A stretch of 64,000 bases of DNA from Marinicella gelatinilytica (GTDB lineage: Bacteria; Pseudomonadota; Gammaproteobacteria; Xanthomonadales; Marinicellaceae). The stretch is taken from positions 31,177 through 95,176 of the forward strand of contig NZ_JAPMLN010000013.1 of assembly GCF_026410405.1 (NCBI RefSeq), in the 5' to 3' direction. Shown here piece by piece: positions 17,850 to 28,510 of this stretch (positions are counted from its first letter, which is position 1; every line of letters starts with the position of its first letter). The notes below the pieces were generated by a model. It was not told where the DNA came from. It saw only the letters and a list, made by a program, of their open reading frames with translations, and searched no databases. The translations under genes and the position numbers were made by a program.

Positions 17850-18050
17850 AGGCAGGCGCCCATAATCTATGCGTTACAGCTTCAAAACGACGGGTAAGGG
17901 CAAATTCAAACCCCGGAGCTGAGGGAAAATTTGTAGATGGAGTACAAAGGCGCAGGTGAAATTCTAAGGCGTGAGCGTCTCAAAATTCACCTGCAACGCG
18001 AAGATTATCCCTAAAGACACTGGTTACCAGCCTACGTCGGTACTGCAATG
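17850..18050. repeat. Structured gene-free region, candidate dispersed repeat
   Basis: The 390-bp gap 17684-18073 holds no convincing gene. Within it, TTTGTA (17930-17935) pairs with TACAAA (17943-17948), and GCAGGTGAA (17952-17960) pairs with TTCACCTGC (17986-17994). These make two stem-loops in a GC-richer patch unlike the AT-rich 17684-17820 stretch before it. The minus strand has an open frame of about 48 codons ending near 17837 (contains SAPGFEFALTRRFEAVTHRL). I believe this resembles recurring short 'hypothetical proteins' that arise from dispersed intergenic repeats, but this is memory, not a search. Confidence 0.4.
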
Positions 18051-18073
18051 CTTCGCATTTACATCTTATTTTC

Positions 18074-19012
18074 TCAGTCGAAACTATAACCAAACTCTTC
18101 TACAAATCTCGCATGAAAGTCTTTTTCGGATATGTAATGATTCTGCGTTCCGGCACTGGCAATTTTTATGCTTCCCAGTAATGAAGCAATACGACCAATG
18201 GTTTGATAATCTAATTTATTCATCAAACCAAATAATAAACCGGCTCGATAGGCATCGCCACAACCTGTGGGATCCACCACCTTTTCAGCTTCTACCACCG
18301 GAATATGGTACATGGTGTTATCGGTGTAAATCTCAGAACCATTACCGCCGCGGGTCACAAACAAGGCTTCCATGTGCTGAGCAATTTCTTTGGCGTCCAT
18401 GCCGGTGCGGTTATGAACCATTTCATATTCATAATCATTGGTCGCCATCCAGGTGGCTTGCTCGATAAACTGGCGCAAATCATCACCATCAAACAGGGGC
18501 ATCGCCTGACCCGGGTCAAATATAAACGGAATACCGGCATCATAAAATTCTTGGGCATGTTGAATCATGCCATCACGGCCGTCCGGGCCCACCAGACCGA
18601 TGCAAATGTCTTGATAGTTTTTTACATTATTTTCATGGGAAAAATTCATGGCGCCGGGATGAAAGGCGGTGATTTGGTTATTTTTCAAATCGGTGGTGAT
18701 GTAGGCTTGTGGGGTAAATTGATCCTCTTTAACCTTAATGGCCTCTAAGCTTATATCCAGCTCTTTTAAGCGTTGCTCATAGGTTTCAAAATCACTGCCC
18801 ACTGTGCCCATGGGCACCGGCTTGCCACCAATCATTTTTAAATTATAGGCAATGTTACCGGCAACACCACCAAACACCCGACTCAGGCTCGGCACCATAA
18901 AAGAAATATTTAACTTATGAATTTGATCGGGCAAAATATGGTTGGCAAATTCATCCTCAAAAACCATGATGTTATCAAAGGCCATGGAGCCACAGATTAA
19001 TGCTCTACTCAT
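18074..19012 (-). CDS. PfkB-family carbohydrate/nucleoside kinase (adenosine kinase-like)
   Basis: A 312-residue ribokinase-fold enzyme. Visible motifs are the N-terminal CGSMAFDNI, the FGGVAGNIAYNLKMIGG substrate region with the family's G-G, TRGGNGSEIY, and the catalytic signature DPTGCGDAYRAGLLFG, where the Asp of GCGD is the base. Annotated relatives are 'carbohydrate kinase' or 'adenosine kinase'; the substrate cannot be settled from sequence. The gene starts 8 bp before the gatB stop on the same strand, so it is translationally coupled to gatCAB. Confidence 0.82.
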   Translation of the reverse strand: MSRALICGSMAFDNIMVFEDEFANHILPDQIHKLNISFMVPSLSRVFGGVAGNIAYNLKMIGGKPVPMGTVGSDFETYEQRLKELDISLEAIKVKEDQFTPQAYITTDLKNNQITAFHPGAMNFSHENNVKNYQDICIGLVGPDGRDGMIQHAQEFYDAGIPFIFDPGQAMPLFDGDDLRQFIEQATWMATNDYEYEMVHNRTGMDAKEIAQHMEALFVTRGGNGSEIYTDNTMYHIPVVEAEKVVDPTGCGDAYRAGLLFGLMNKLDYQTIGRIASLLGSIKIASAGTQNHYISEKDFHARFVEEFGYSFD

Positions 19013-20450
19013 TGCTTAATAATTCCTCTAAAATTTGTTTGGTTTGTACCGGGTTAGCTTGTCCTTTGGTCTGCTTCATGACCTGCCCGATAAAAAAGTT
19101 GAACATTTTCTCATTACCTGAGCGGTACTGCTCTACTTGCTTTGGGTTGTTGTCCACCACTTGTTGAATGATGGTTTTTAAGGCGTTGCTGTCAGAAATT
19201 TGTGCCAAACCTTGAGCCTCAATAATGGTTTGTGCCGATTTGCCCGTATGCCACATGTCGGTTAACACCTGTTTCGCTATTTTACGCGATATCTGCGCTG
19301 ACGCCATGGCATCCAATAAACCGGCATAGTTTTCGGCAGAAATTTGACTTCCAATCATGTCACTACTTTGCTCATTAAGCAACGCATTAAAATCGGTGAT
19401 TAAAAACTTGGCATTATCAGCTGCAGTGGCTTTGGTCAACGCTTGGCTATGTTCAAAAAAACCCGACATGGCCACGTCATAAGCCAATTGAGCGGCATTA
19501 TCTTCAGGCAAGTTCCATTCCTGGATATAACGCTGTAATTTAGCTTCCGGCAACTCCGGCATCGACGCCCGTTGCTTATCAAGCATGTCGGCGGTAATCT
19601 TTAAGGCCGGCAAATCGGGGTCCGGAAAATATCGGTAATCATTGGCATCTTCTTTACCGCGCATAGAGCGGGTGACATCTTGTTCCGCATCATATAGCCG
19701 TGTCTCTTGGACCACTTTTTCACCACTTTCTAATAATTTAGCCTGGCGTTTTATTTCAAAATTGATGGCTTTTTCAATAAATCTAAATGAATTGAGATTT
19801 TTTACTTCAGCACGGGTACCTAAGGTTTCACCACCTTTGGGCTTCAGTGACACATTGGCATCACAACGGAACGAGCCTTCTTGTAGATTACCGTCACAAA
19901 TGCCTAAAAAGGTGACGCGATTATAGATGGCGCGCATATAAGCCACCGCTTCTTTGGCACTATATAATTCAGGTTCTGAGACCACTTCGATTAATGCTGT
20001 ACCGGCCCGATTCAAATCGATGGCAGTCCAATCATCATATTGGTCATGAATGGATTTACCGGCGTCTTCCTCAAGATGAGCGCGGGTAATATTGACCGAT
20101 TTGCGCCCTTTACCAGTGTCAATTTCAATCCGGCCACGGCCAACAATCGGGTCATCCATCTGACTGATTTGATAGCCTTTGGGTAAATCGGGGTAAAAAT
20201 AATTCTTACGGGCAAAGCGGGTAACCTCGGGAATCTCCGCATCAATGGACAAACCAAAACGCAAGGCATATTCAATGGCTTTACTGTTAACCACCGGCAA
20301 GGTGCCCGGTAAAGCCGCATCCAAAAAGCTCACTTGACTATTCGGTGTTGCGCCATATTGTGCTGACGCACCGGAAAACAGCTTACTTTTCAATGCCAGG
20401 CGCACATGGATTTCAAGGCCAATCACCACATCCCATTGCTGTTGACTCAT
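19005..20450 (-). CDS. gatB: Aspartyl/glutamyl-tRNA amidotransferase subunit B
   Basis: A 481-residue tRNA-binding and kinase subunit of GatCAB, which converts Glu-tRNA(Gln) and/or Asp-tRNA(Asn) to the amidated forms. The N-terminal WDVVIGLEIHVRL and the family segment RKNYFYPDLPKGYQISQMDDP are intact. A C-terminal YqeY-like domain (about 330-481) binds tRNA. It overlaps gatA by 4 bp. Confidence 0.96.
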   Translation of the reverse strand: MSQQQWDVVIGLEIHVRLALKSKLFSGASAQYGATPNSQVSFLDAALPGTLPVVNSKAIEYALRFGLSIDAEIPEVTRFARKNYFYPDLPKGYQISQMDDPIVGRGRIEIDTGKGRKSVNITRAHLEEDAGKSIHDQYDDWTAIDLNRAGTALIEVVSEPELYSAKEAVAYMRAIYNRVTFLGICDGNLQEGSFRCDANVSLKPKGGETLGTRAEVKNLNSFRFIEKAINFEIKRQAKLLESGEKVVQETRLYDAEQDVTRSMRGKEDANDYRYFPDPDLPALKITADMLDKQRASMPELPEAKLQRYIQEWNLPEDNAAQLAYDVAMSGFFEHSQALTKATAADNAKFLITDFNALLNEQSSDMIGSQISAENYAGLLDAMASAQISRKIAKQVLTDMWHTGKSAQTIIEAQGLAQISDSNALKTIIQQVVDNNPKQVEQYRSGNEKMFNFFIGQVMKQTKGQANPVQTKQILEELLSNE

Positions 20451-21886
20451 AAAAAGGCCTCCGGCATGTGCTGGTGATAATCAGTCACCAACTGATACTT
20501 TGCGGCAGTCGTTAAAATGACTTGTTCATTAAAGTAAGGACCAATTAATTGTAGCCCAACCGGCAGATTACGTGCCGGTTGAATCGGCATACTCAGACAA
20601 GGCAAACCGGCTAATGACGCAGGAATGGTAAATTGATCAGCCTGATACATACTGACCCCATCACTTTTTGTACCGTGCTTAAAAGCCACTTCCGGTGACA
20701 CCGGAACCGCCATCACATCCACCTGAGAAAATGCTTGTTTAAAATCTTCACTAATTAAACGGCGAATACGCTGTGCCCGGCAATAGTAATCATCGTAATA
20801 ACCTGAAGAGAGCGCCCAAGTACCGAGCATAATGCGTCGCTGAACCTCAGCACCAAAGCCTGCGCTTCGGTTTTTACGGTACATGTCATTAACATCGTCA
20901 CTTTTCCCGTCACTTTGCTGACCAAAGCGAATGCCGTCAAAACGTGCTAAATTAGCCGAAGCTTCAGCCGGTGCCAAAATATAATAAGCCGCCACCGCCA
21001 AATCGGCATGGGGCAAATCAACGTCAACCAATTCTGCGCCTTGTGCCACCAATGTATCCAATGCCGCCAAGGTGCTTTGTTTAATGTCTTGGTCTTCTAA
21101 CTGCTCAAGCCAGTCAGGAATGACACCCACCTTGAGTCCCTTCATTGAGGCATCTTCAGGTGCTTGCCATGTCCATTTATCTGCCGCTATGCTGGTGGAA
21201 TCTTTTGCATCATGACCCATCATAGCCGTTAAAACCAAAGCACAATCATCAGCAGAAACGGCCATCACACCGCCTTGATCTAAACTGGACGCAAAAGCCA
21301 CCATACCGTAACGAGAAACCCTGCCATAACTGGGTTTTATGCCGGTCACACCACATAAAGCGGCCGGTTGTCGGATTGAACCGCCGGTATCAGAAGCGGT
21401 GGCCACCGGTGCTAATCGTGCTGCAACTGCAGCTGCAGAACCACCTGACGAACCGCCGGGTACCCGCTGTAAATCCCAAGGGTTTTTAACCGCTCCAAAG
21501 GCAGAGTATTCATTGGATGAGCCCATGGCAAACTCATCCATGTTGGCTTTCGCCAGCTGCACCATGCCGGCTTGATTCAATTGTGACACCACTGTGGCAT
21601 TAAAAGGCGGCACATAATTAGCCAGCATTTTTGAGCCGGCCGTCGTTGTTACGCCTTGGGTCGAAAATAAGTCTTTGTGAATAATCGGAATGCCGGCCAG
21701 AGGTCCTTGTGACACTTGTGCTGCCAGTAAATAGTCAGGTTTTATGTCAGCGTCAATATGCACTAAAGCATTGAGAATAGGATTGTATTGATGACATCGA
21801 TCCAGATAGACACTCGCTAATTCAGCCACACTGATTTGTTTTTTGTGCAGACACTGCTGTAACTCCCGTAAACTCAGGTTAATCAT
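20447..21886 (-). CDS. gatA: Glutamyl-tRNA(Gln) amidotransferase subunit A
   Basis: A 479-residue amidase-signature enzyme that releases ammonia from glutamine for GatB. The Ser-cisSer-Lys triad is visible: Lys in IPIIHKDLF, cis-Ser in PGGSSGGSAAAVAA, and the nucleophilic Ser in SDTGGSIRQPAALCG. It overlaps both gatC and gatB by 4 bp. Confidence 0.97.
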   Translation of the reverse strand: MINLSLRELQQCLHKKQISVAELASVYLDRCHQYNPILNALVHIDADIKPDYLLAAQVSQGPLAGIPIIHKDLFSTQGVTTTAGSKMLANYVPPFNATVVSQLNQAGMVQLAKANMDEFAMGSSNEYSAFGAVKNPWDLQRVPGGSSGGSAAAVAARLAPVATASDTGGSIRQPAALCGVTGIKPSYGRVSRYGMVAFASSLDQGGVMAVSADDCALVLTAMMGHDAKDSTSIAADKWTWQAPEDASMKGLKVGVIPDWLEQLEDQDIKQSTLAALDTLVAQGAELVDVDLPHADLAVAAYYILAPAEASANLARFDGIRFGQQSDGKSDDVNDMYRKNRSAGFGAEVQRRIMLGTWALSSGYYDDYYCRAQRIRRLISEDFKQAFSQVDVMAVPVSPEVAFKHGTKSDGVSMYQADQFTIPASLAGLPCLSMPIQPARNLPVGLQLIGPYFNEQVILTTAAKYQLVTDYHQHMPEAFL

Positions 21887-22170
21887 TCAATCACCTTCGG
21901 CACCAGATAAAAATCCCCATCGGCATGCGCCGCCAATGCCAACAATTGTGCTTTGTGAGAATCTTCAGTGACTTCATCTAACCGTAACGGCATCCAAAAG
22001 TCACAAGGGTGAAACATCGGCTCCACTTGTGCCGTGTCGGCTTTTTTGATGCGTTCTACCAATGCCGTGATTTGGTTCAATGACTGACAAACTTCCTCGG
22101 TTTGCTGCGTATTTAAATCCAGTTTCGCCAAGTTGGTTATTTCTGTTAATTCTTTACGATTTATTGACAT
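21883..22170 (-). CDS. gatC: Aspartyl/glutamyl-tRNA amidotransferase subunit C
   Basis: A 95-residue small subunit that braces GatA against GatB. The N-terminal helix (ITNLAKLDLN) and the C-terminal LRLDEVTE region match the family. It is the first gene of gatC-gatA-gatB and is divergent from mreB; its start codon overlaps the likely mreB -35 box. Confidence 0.94.
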   Translation of the reverse strand: MSINRKELTEITNLAKLDLNTQQTEEVCQSLNQITALVERIKKADTAQVEPMFHPCDFWMPLRLDEVTEDSHKAQLLALAAHADGDFYLVPKVIE

Positions 22171-22195
22171 TTAAAAGGTTGGTTTCATATATAAT
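22164..22195 (+). promoter_or_regulatory. Candidate sigma-70 promoter for mreB
   Basis: A consensus TTGACA at 22164-22169 is followed by TATATA at 22188 (18-bp spacer), overlapping TATAAT at 22190 (20-bp spacer). It lies about 80 bp upstream of the mreB start, leaving a leader with a small CTTGG/CCAAG hairpin. The long spacer makes the exact -10 uncertain. Confidence 0.5.
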
Positions 22196-22260
22196 TCGGT
22201 GCTTGGGCGACCAAGTCGCATTCAGCCGGCTATTATGCCACTTCCGCAAACCACATGTAA

Positions 22261-23322
<1,062 letters not shown>

Positions 23323-23346
23323 CAGCATTGGTAGGTGCTTGATTCC

Positions 23347-24180
23347 ATGGATGCGCTTAGCCAACAGCAAAAATTAACGCAATCACCCCTGTTTCGATTT
23401 ATTTTGTTACAGTTTATTTGCCTGGCACTGATGGTGGCTGACAAAAACAGCCAAATCACACAACCCATCAGGCAAGGGTTGTCTTGGTTGGCTTTACCCA
23501 TCATTAAAGTGGTGGAATGGCCGCAACACATATACCAAACAGTAGAAACTGCGGTTGCCCGTCAAGCTAAGCTCATAGATGAGAACAACGAACTTAAACA
23601 GAACTTATTGGAATTACGTCTGCAGGCACAAAGAAACACCGCCTTATCGGCTGAAAACCAACGCTTACGTGACATGCTTAACACCGCTCAAGATTTGCCC
23701 ATCAAAACCTCGGTGGCTTTTGTCACTGACATTGCACAAACTCAGAAAAGGCAACATATCGTCATTAACCAAGGACAAACGGATGGCTTATTCTTAGGTC
23801 AGCCGGTGCTCAGTTTAGGTGGCGTGGTTGGCCAGGTTGATGTGTTGTCTGATCATTTTGCCCATGTCATCGTTATCACCGATCCGGCCCACATTATCCC
23901 TGCAGAAATTCTACGAACCGGATTACGAACCCTGGCCTATGGCCATGGCCAAGACCTACAGTTAAAAGAAGTACCCATCAGTGCCGATATTCAAGCCGGC
24001 GATGTCTTGATTACTTCAGGGTTTGGCGGCCGCTTTCCACGTGGTTTAACCATAGCCACATTAAGCGATGTCAACATCAGCGCACAACGCGACTTCCAGG
24101 TGGCGAATGCCACGCCTGAAGCCGCCTTGAGTCAACTGACTGAGGTATTTCTGGTTTGGCCGGATGAAGTTTTGCCATGA
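23347..24180 (+). CDS. mreC: Cell shape-determining protein MreC
   Basis: A bitopic membrane protein linking MreB with MreD, PBP2 and RodA. A transmembrane segment is seen near residues 16-32, then a coiled coil (RQAKLIDENNELKQNLLELRLQAQ). The beta-rich periplasmic part contains VINQGQTDGLFLGQPVLS and ITSGFGGRFPRGL. A GTG 12 bp upstream is in frame, but an AGGTG ribosome-binding site is well spaced (9 bases) from the ATG at 23347, so I chose that. It overlaps mreD by 4 bp. Confidence 0.93.
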   Translation: MDALSQQQKLTQSPLFRFILLQFICLALMVADKNSQITQPIRQGLSWLALPIIKVVEWPQHIYQTVETAVARQAKLIDENNELKQNLLELRLQAQRNTALSAENQRLRDMLNTAQDLPIKTSVAFVTDIAQTQKRQHIVINQGQTDGLFLGQPVLSLGGVVGQVDVLSDHFAHVIVITDPAHIIPAEILRTGLRTLAYGHGQDLQLKEVPISADIQAGDVLITSGFGGRFPRGLTIATLSDVNISAQRDFQVANATPEAALSQLTEVFLVWPDEVLP

Positions 24181-24662
24181 ACCATAACCGAAGTCAACAA
24201 GCGCTTGTACACCTCAGCTTACTGGTTTCTTTATTATTAACCATTTTACCCTGGCCATCTACCGTTCAGCTTTTTATGCCACAATGGGCAGCTATGGTGA
24301 TAGCCTATTGGTCTTTACATGACCAAAACCGGTCGGTCATGTTTTTGGCATTTTTTTATGGTTTATTATTGGATATTTTGATGGGCAGTTTGTTGGGCAA
24401 ACACGGTATGTCTTTAGTGGCCTTATCATTTTTAGTCCTGAAATCAGCCAAGCAACTGCGCATGACCTCTTTTTGGCAACTGATGTTAATGGTATTGGTG
24501 TTATTATTTAATGACGTCATCATTCGATTATTTATTGACTGGGTTAGTTTTGGCTATTTACCTGTTTGGCAAGATTTTTTACCGTTACTAACGGTGATTT
24601 TAATTTGGCCGTGGCTTCATTATTTATTAAACAGAATAAACACCCATCTCAAACAACATTAA
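24177..24662 (+). CDS. mreD: Rod shape-determining protein MreD
   Basis: A 161-residue integral membrane protein with about five hydrophobic helices and the family core FYGLLLDILMGSLLGKHGMS. It is part of the elongasome with MreBC. It starts inside the mreC stop (ATGA) and lies 4 bp before mrdA. Confidence 0.92.
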   Translation: MNHNRSQQALVHLSLLVSLLLTILPWPSTVQLFMPQWAAMVIAYWSLHDQNRSVMFLAFFYGLLLDILMGSLLGKHGMSLVALSFLVLKSAKQLRMTSFWQLMLMVLVLLFNDVIIRLFIDWVSFGYLPVWQDFLPLLTVILIWPWLHYLLNRINTHLKQH

Positions 24663-24666
24663 CGAC

Positions 24667-26487
24667 ATGGGTACACCATTAAAACAACCCCACTTAGAAC
24701 GCCGTATTTTTCAGCAACGCCTATGGGTGGCGGTGATGGTCGTGGTAGTTATCTTTGCTGCTTTGATTGGTCGCTATTTTTACTTACAAGTCATAAAACA
24801 CAGTTATTATGCCGAACAAGCTGAAAAAAACCGCATAAAAACCAACCGTATTAAAGCTTCAAGAGGCTTGATTTATGATCGTAACGGCATACTTTTAGCC
24901 GATAACGTCACCACTTACCGCTTATTATTAACCCCTGAAAAAGCCGGTAATATTGAACAACAACTCACTGAACTGCGTAAATTAATACCCCTGACTGCTG
25001 ATGAACTCAGTGAAATTAATCTACAATTACAATACAACCCCATTTTTAAACCACTTATCATAAAAGACAAACTGAGCGACCAACAAGTTGCGGCCTTTGC
25101 TGTTCGTCAACATCAATTTCCGGGATTTAGCACTCAACCTTACCTGATTCGGCAATATCTATATCCGGTGGTGATGTCTCATGTCATAGGTTATGTGGGC
25201 AAAATCACGGAACAAGAGTATTTATTGGAAGACAAGGTTCGTTATGCGGCGGATGATTATGTTGGGAAAACCGGTATCGAGAGCTATTACGAGCAACAAT
25301 TACATGGCCACCCCGGAATTCTGAGTACGGTCATTAATGCCAAAGGTAAAATTTTATCTGAAGAAATAAACCAACCACCCAAAAACGGCAAACCATTAAC
25401 ATTGACCATAGATTTGGCTTTACAACAAGCTACTTATGAAGCGTTTGATGAAAATACCGGTTCAGCCATTGCCGTCGACCCCAACACCGGGGAAATACTG
25501 GCTATGGTTTCAAAACCGGGATTTAACAGCAACCTGTTTATTAACGGCATTTCTCATGCTGACTATCAACAATTAACCACCTCACCTGAAAAGCCTTTGT
25601 TTAATCGCAGTATCAAAGGTGGTTATGAACCAGGATCAACGATAAAACCCTATATGGCTTTAGCGGGACTTTTTTATCAGTTAATTGATGAAGATTACAC
25701 CTACTTTTCCCGGGGCTTTTTCCAGCTACCCGGCCAAGCCAGAAAATACCATGATTGGAAACGTGGCGGACACGGTCAGGTGGACATAGTTAATTCATTG
25801 GCAGAATCTGTGAATGTTTTTTATTATGATTTAGCAAACCGCTTAGGTATTGACCGCATTCATGATTTTTTACAACCTTTTGGCTTTGGGCAATTAACCG
25901 GTATTGATGTCAGTGGTGAAAAACAAGGTATTTTACCTTCTCGCGGTTGGAAACGTGCCTTTCGAAATATGATCTGGTTTCCCGGCGAAACAGTGATTGC
26001 AGGTATCGGTCAAGGCTACTTCGTCATTACGCCCATTCAAATGGCACAAGCTTTGGCCATTTTTAGCGCCAAAGGTGAGATCAATCCATTACATCTGGTA
26101 CAAAAACCAGTGAAAACTGAGCATTTGCCCATGGAAATCAGCGCCAAAGACTGGCAAATCGCACATGATGGCATGATTGCTGTGGTTAACGCCGCAAACG
26201 GCACCGGACGCAGCATTCGCTCCGATGATTACCTGATTGCCGGTAAAAGTGGCACCTCTCAAGTATATGGAAAATCAGAAGAGGATATTTATAAAAAATC
26301 TGAAGATTTACCCAAAGAACTGCGAAATCATGCGTTATTTATAGCCTTTGCACCGGCAGAACAACCCCAAATTGCTGTGGTGGTGGTGGCTGAACATGGT
26401 TCCAGCGGTTCCAAAGCCGCGGCACCCATTGCCAGAAAAATAATAGATGCCCACTTGAAAAAACCACAGGAAAACCCTTCGTTATGA
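24667..26487 (+). CDS. mrdA: Penicillin-binding protein 2 (elongasome transpeptidase)
   Basis: A 606-residue class B PBP that cross-links new peptidoglycan during side-wall growth. One N-terminal transmembrane helix (about 18-40) leads to the dimerisation domain (SRGLIYDRNGILLADN). The transpeptidase domain has the S-x-x-K box GSTIKPY, the S-x-N box ESVNVFY and KSGTSQ as the third box (KSG rather than KTG). Spacing and length fit PBP2 rather than FtsI. It overlaps its partner rodA by 4 bp. Confidence 0.95.
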   Translation: MGTPLKQPHLERRIFQQRLWVAVMVVVVIFAALIGRYFYLQVIKHSYYAEQAEKNRIKTNRIKASRGLIYDRNGILLADNVTTYRLLLTPEKAGNIEQQLTELRKLIPLTADELSEINLQLQYNPIFKPLIIKDKLSDQQVAAFAVRQHQFPGFSTQPYLIRQYLYPVVMSHVIGYVGKITEQEYLLEDKVRYAADDYVGKTGIESYYEQQLHGHPGILSTVINAKGKILSEEINQPPKNGKPLTLTIDLALQQATYEAFDENTGSAIAVDPNTGEILAMVSKPGFNSNLFINGISHADYQQLTTSPEKPLFNRSIKGGYEPGSTIKPYMALAGLFYQLIDEDYTYFSRGFFQLPGQARKYHDWKRGGHGQVDIVNSLAESVNVFYYDLANRLGIDRIHDFLQPFGFGQLTGIDVSGEKQGILPSRGWKRAFRNMIWFPGETVIAGIGQGYFVITPIQMAQALAIFSAKGEINPLHLVQKPVKTEHLPMEISAKDWQIAHDGMIAVVNAANGTGRSIRSDDYLIAGKSGTSQVYGKSEEDIYKKSEDLPKELRNHALFIAFAPAEQPQIAVVVVAEHGSSGSKAAAPIARKIIDAHLKKPQENPSL

Positions 26488-27557
26488 AACAAACACGCCT
26501 GGCATTCCCTGACCCCATATTAAGCAGCTTACTGGTACTGCTGTTGGCCGGCGGTTTGGTGGTTCTTTACAGCGCCGGTGGCTGGGTATTGGTAGAAAGA
26601 CAGCTTATACGTATTATTTTGGGTTTAACCGGTTTTTTTGTTATTACTCAAATCAGACCGGAGCGATTCGAACAATTCACACCTTATTTGTTCGTCATCA
26701 CTTTACTGATGTTAGTGGCGGTACTTTTGGTCGGGGTTACAGTTAAAGGCGCCCAGCGTTGGCTTGATGTCGGCATCAGTATTCAACCTTCAGAATTAGG
26801 GAAAATAACCTTGCCCATGATGGTTGCTTGGTTGTTTAGACATTCACCGATTCCGCCCCGTTGGCCTTCATTATTGGCTGCCATGACCGTCATCGCCCTA
26901 GTGGCCGGACTCATTTATCAGCAGCCTGACTTGGGAACCGCCATTTTGATTGCTGTTAGTGGTTTGTTCGTCATTTATTTAGCGGGCTTATCTTGGCGAT
27001 TAATTATTGGCATGAGTGGTCTGGCTTTGTTGTCTTTACCGTTATTATGGTATTTTTTACATGATTACCAAAAACACCGGGTACTCACTTTCCTCAATCC
27101 CGAATCAGATCCGCTTAATCGCGGCTGGAACATTATTCAGTCTAAAATTGCAATCGGCTCAGGTGGTTTTTCAGGAAAAGGCTGGACGGAAGGCACCCAA
27201 ACCCAACTTGATTTTTTACCGGAACATTCCACCGATTTTATTCTGTCGGTTTTGTCTGAAGAATTTGGGTTTTTAGGCGTCTTGTTATTATTTACACTCT
27301 ATTTTTGCATCATTATGCGCTGTCTATATATCGCCTACAATGCAAAAAACACCTACAATCGGCTATTATGCGGGGCACTAAGTTTAATTTTCTTTGTCTA
27401 TGTTGTCATCAATGCCGGCATGATATCTGGCTTACTACCGGTGGTTGGCGTGCCCTTACCTTTGGTGAGTTATGGCGGCACCTCAATACTTACTTTACTG
27501 CTGTCTTTTGGTATCATAACCGCAGTCCACAAACATAAAAAACTAATACAACAATGA
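26484..27557 (+). CDS. rodA: Peptidoglycan glycosyltransferase RodA
   Basis: A 357-residue SEDS-family polymerase that builds glycan strands from lipid II together with PBP2. About ten transmembrane helices are seen. Conserved segments are QRWLDVGISIQPSELGKI, QPDLGTAILIA with the essential Asp, PLNRGWNIIQSKIAIGSGG and the C-terminal LPLVSYGGTSIL. It is coupled to mrdA upstream and mltB downstream by 4-bp overlaps. Confidence 0.96.
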   Translation: MKQTRLAFPDPILSSLLVLLLAGGLVVLYSAGGWVLVERQLIRIILGLTGFFVITQIRPERFEQFTPYLFVITLLMLVAVLLVGVTVKGAQRWLDVGISIQPSELGKITLPMMVAWLFRHSPIPPRWPSLLAAMTVIALVAGLIYQQPDLGTAILIAVSGLFVIYLAGLSWRLIIGMSGLALLSLPLLWYFLHDYQKHRVLTFLNPESDPLNRGWNIIQSKIAIGSGGFSGKGWTEGTQTQLDFLPEHSTDFILSVLSEEFGFLGVLLLFTLYFCIIMRCLYIAYNAKNTYNRLLCGALSLIFFVYVVINAGMISGLLPVVGVPLPLVSYGGTSILTLLLSFGIITAVHKHKKLIQQ

Positions 27558-28510
27558 AAACGAACTTGCTGATTTTTATCTTACTTTTACCCTTGACTGT
27601 TACAGCTGACGTAAAGCCTGCTGATATTGATGCTTTTATTAGCAAAACTGCCCAAGAATATGACCTCAAACCGGAAGCCATTCGATCCATTATAGATCAA
27701 GCCCAGCATCAGCAAAGTATTATTGATGCCATGAATAAGCCTGCAGAAAAAGTATTGGAATGGTATCAATACCGACCCATTTTTATCACCGATAAACGCA
27801 TTAATGAAGGGGTGGACTTTTGGCAAGAACATGCTGATGTTTTACAACAGGTCAGTGAGAAAACCGAAGTGCCTGCACATATCATCGTCGCCATTATCGG
27901 TGTCGAAACCTTTTACGGCCGCATTAAGGGCAACCACAAAGTACTTGACGCCCTATATACTTTGGCATTTGACTACCCCAAACGCAGCACTTTCTTCACC
28001 AAGGAGCTGGGGCATTTTATGAAGCTATCCGCCGATGGTCATGTGTCTGCCTTAGAAGCGAAAGGCTCTTATGCCGGCGCCATGGGTTATGGACAATTCA
28101 TGCCATCAAGCTATCGCAGCTATGCGGTTGATTATGAGAATGACGGTGTCATTGATTTATTAAACAATCCCCATGACGCCATCGCCAGCGTCGCCAATTA
28201 TATTGCTAAACACGGCTGGCAGAAAGACCAACCGGTGGTCGAAAAAACCAGTCAACCTGATAAAACCATTAAACTTAATCAATTAAAACCTCATCTGATT
28301 GATGATAATGGCCAATCTTACACCCTGATTGGCATGAAAACTGATGAAGATACCAATGAATATTGGCGAGGTTTCCACAATTTCTACGTTATTTCACGTT
28401 ACAACCATTCACATATGTATGTTATGGCGGTGTATCAATTGGCCGAAAAAATAAAAGCAGCTCATGACGCAGCCTTATCAAAACAGCCGCAACCAGAGGC
28501 TAAATTATGA
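27554..28510 (+). CDS. mltB: Lytic murein transglycosylase B
   Basis: A 318-residue SLT-type lytic transglycosylase that cleaves glycan strands with 1,6-anhydro ring formation. The signal peptide is residues 1-18 (ending V-T-A). The catalytic Glu is in [28 protein letters not shown] and the C-terminal [10 protein letters not shown] follow. No lipobox Cys is seen, so it looks like a soluble periplasmic form rather than a lipoprotein like E. coli MltB. Confidence 0.93.
   Translation: MKTNLLIFILLLPLTVTADVKPADIDAFISKTAQEYDLKPEAIRSIIDQAQHQQSIIDAMNKPAEKVLEWYQYRPIFITDKRINEGVDFWQEHADVLQQVSEKTEVPAHIIVAIIGVETFYGRIKGNHKVLDALYTLAFDYPKRSTFFTKELGHFMKLSADGHVSALEAKGSYAGAMGYGQFMPSSYRSYAVDYENDGVIDLLNNPHDAIASVANYIAKHGWQKDQPVVEKTSQPDKTIKLNQLKPHLIDDNGQSYTLIGMKTDEDTNEYWRGFHNFYVISRYNHSHMYVMAVYQLAEKIKAAHDAALSKQPQPEAKL

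Noticed and set aside
17895..17915. Sequence resembling a tRNA T-arm (GGG..AAATTCAAA..CCC)
   Set aside because: No matching acceptor stem, D-arm or anticodon arm at the right distances.
17971..18468. 165-codon plus-strand frame running from the structured gap into the PfkB kinase gene
   Set aside because: Most of it is antisense to the clear kinase gene; composition is unlike a real protein.
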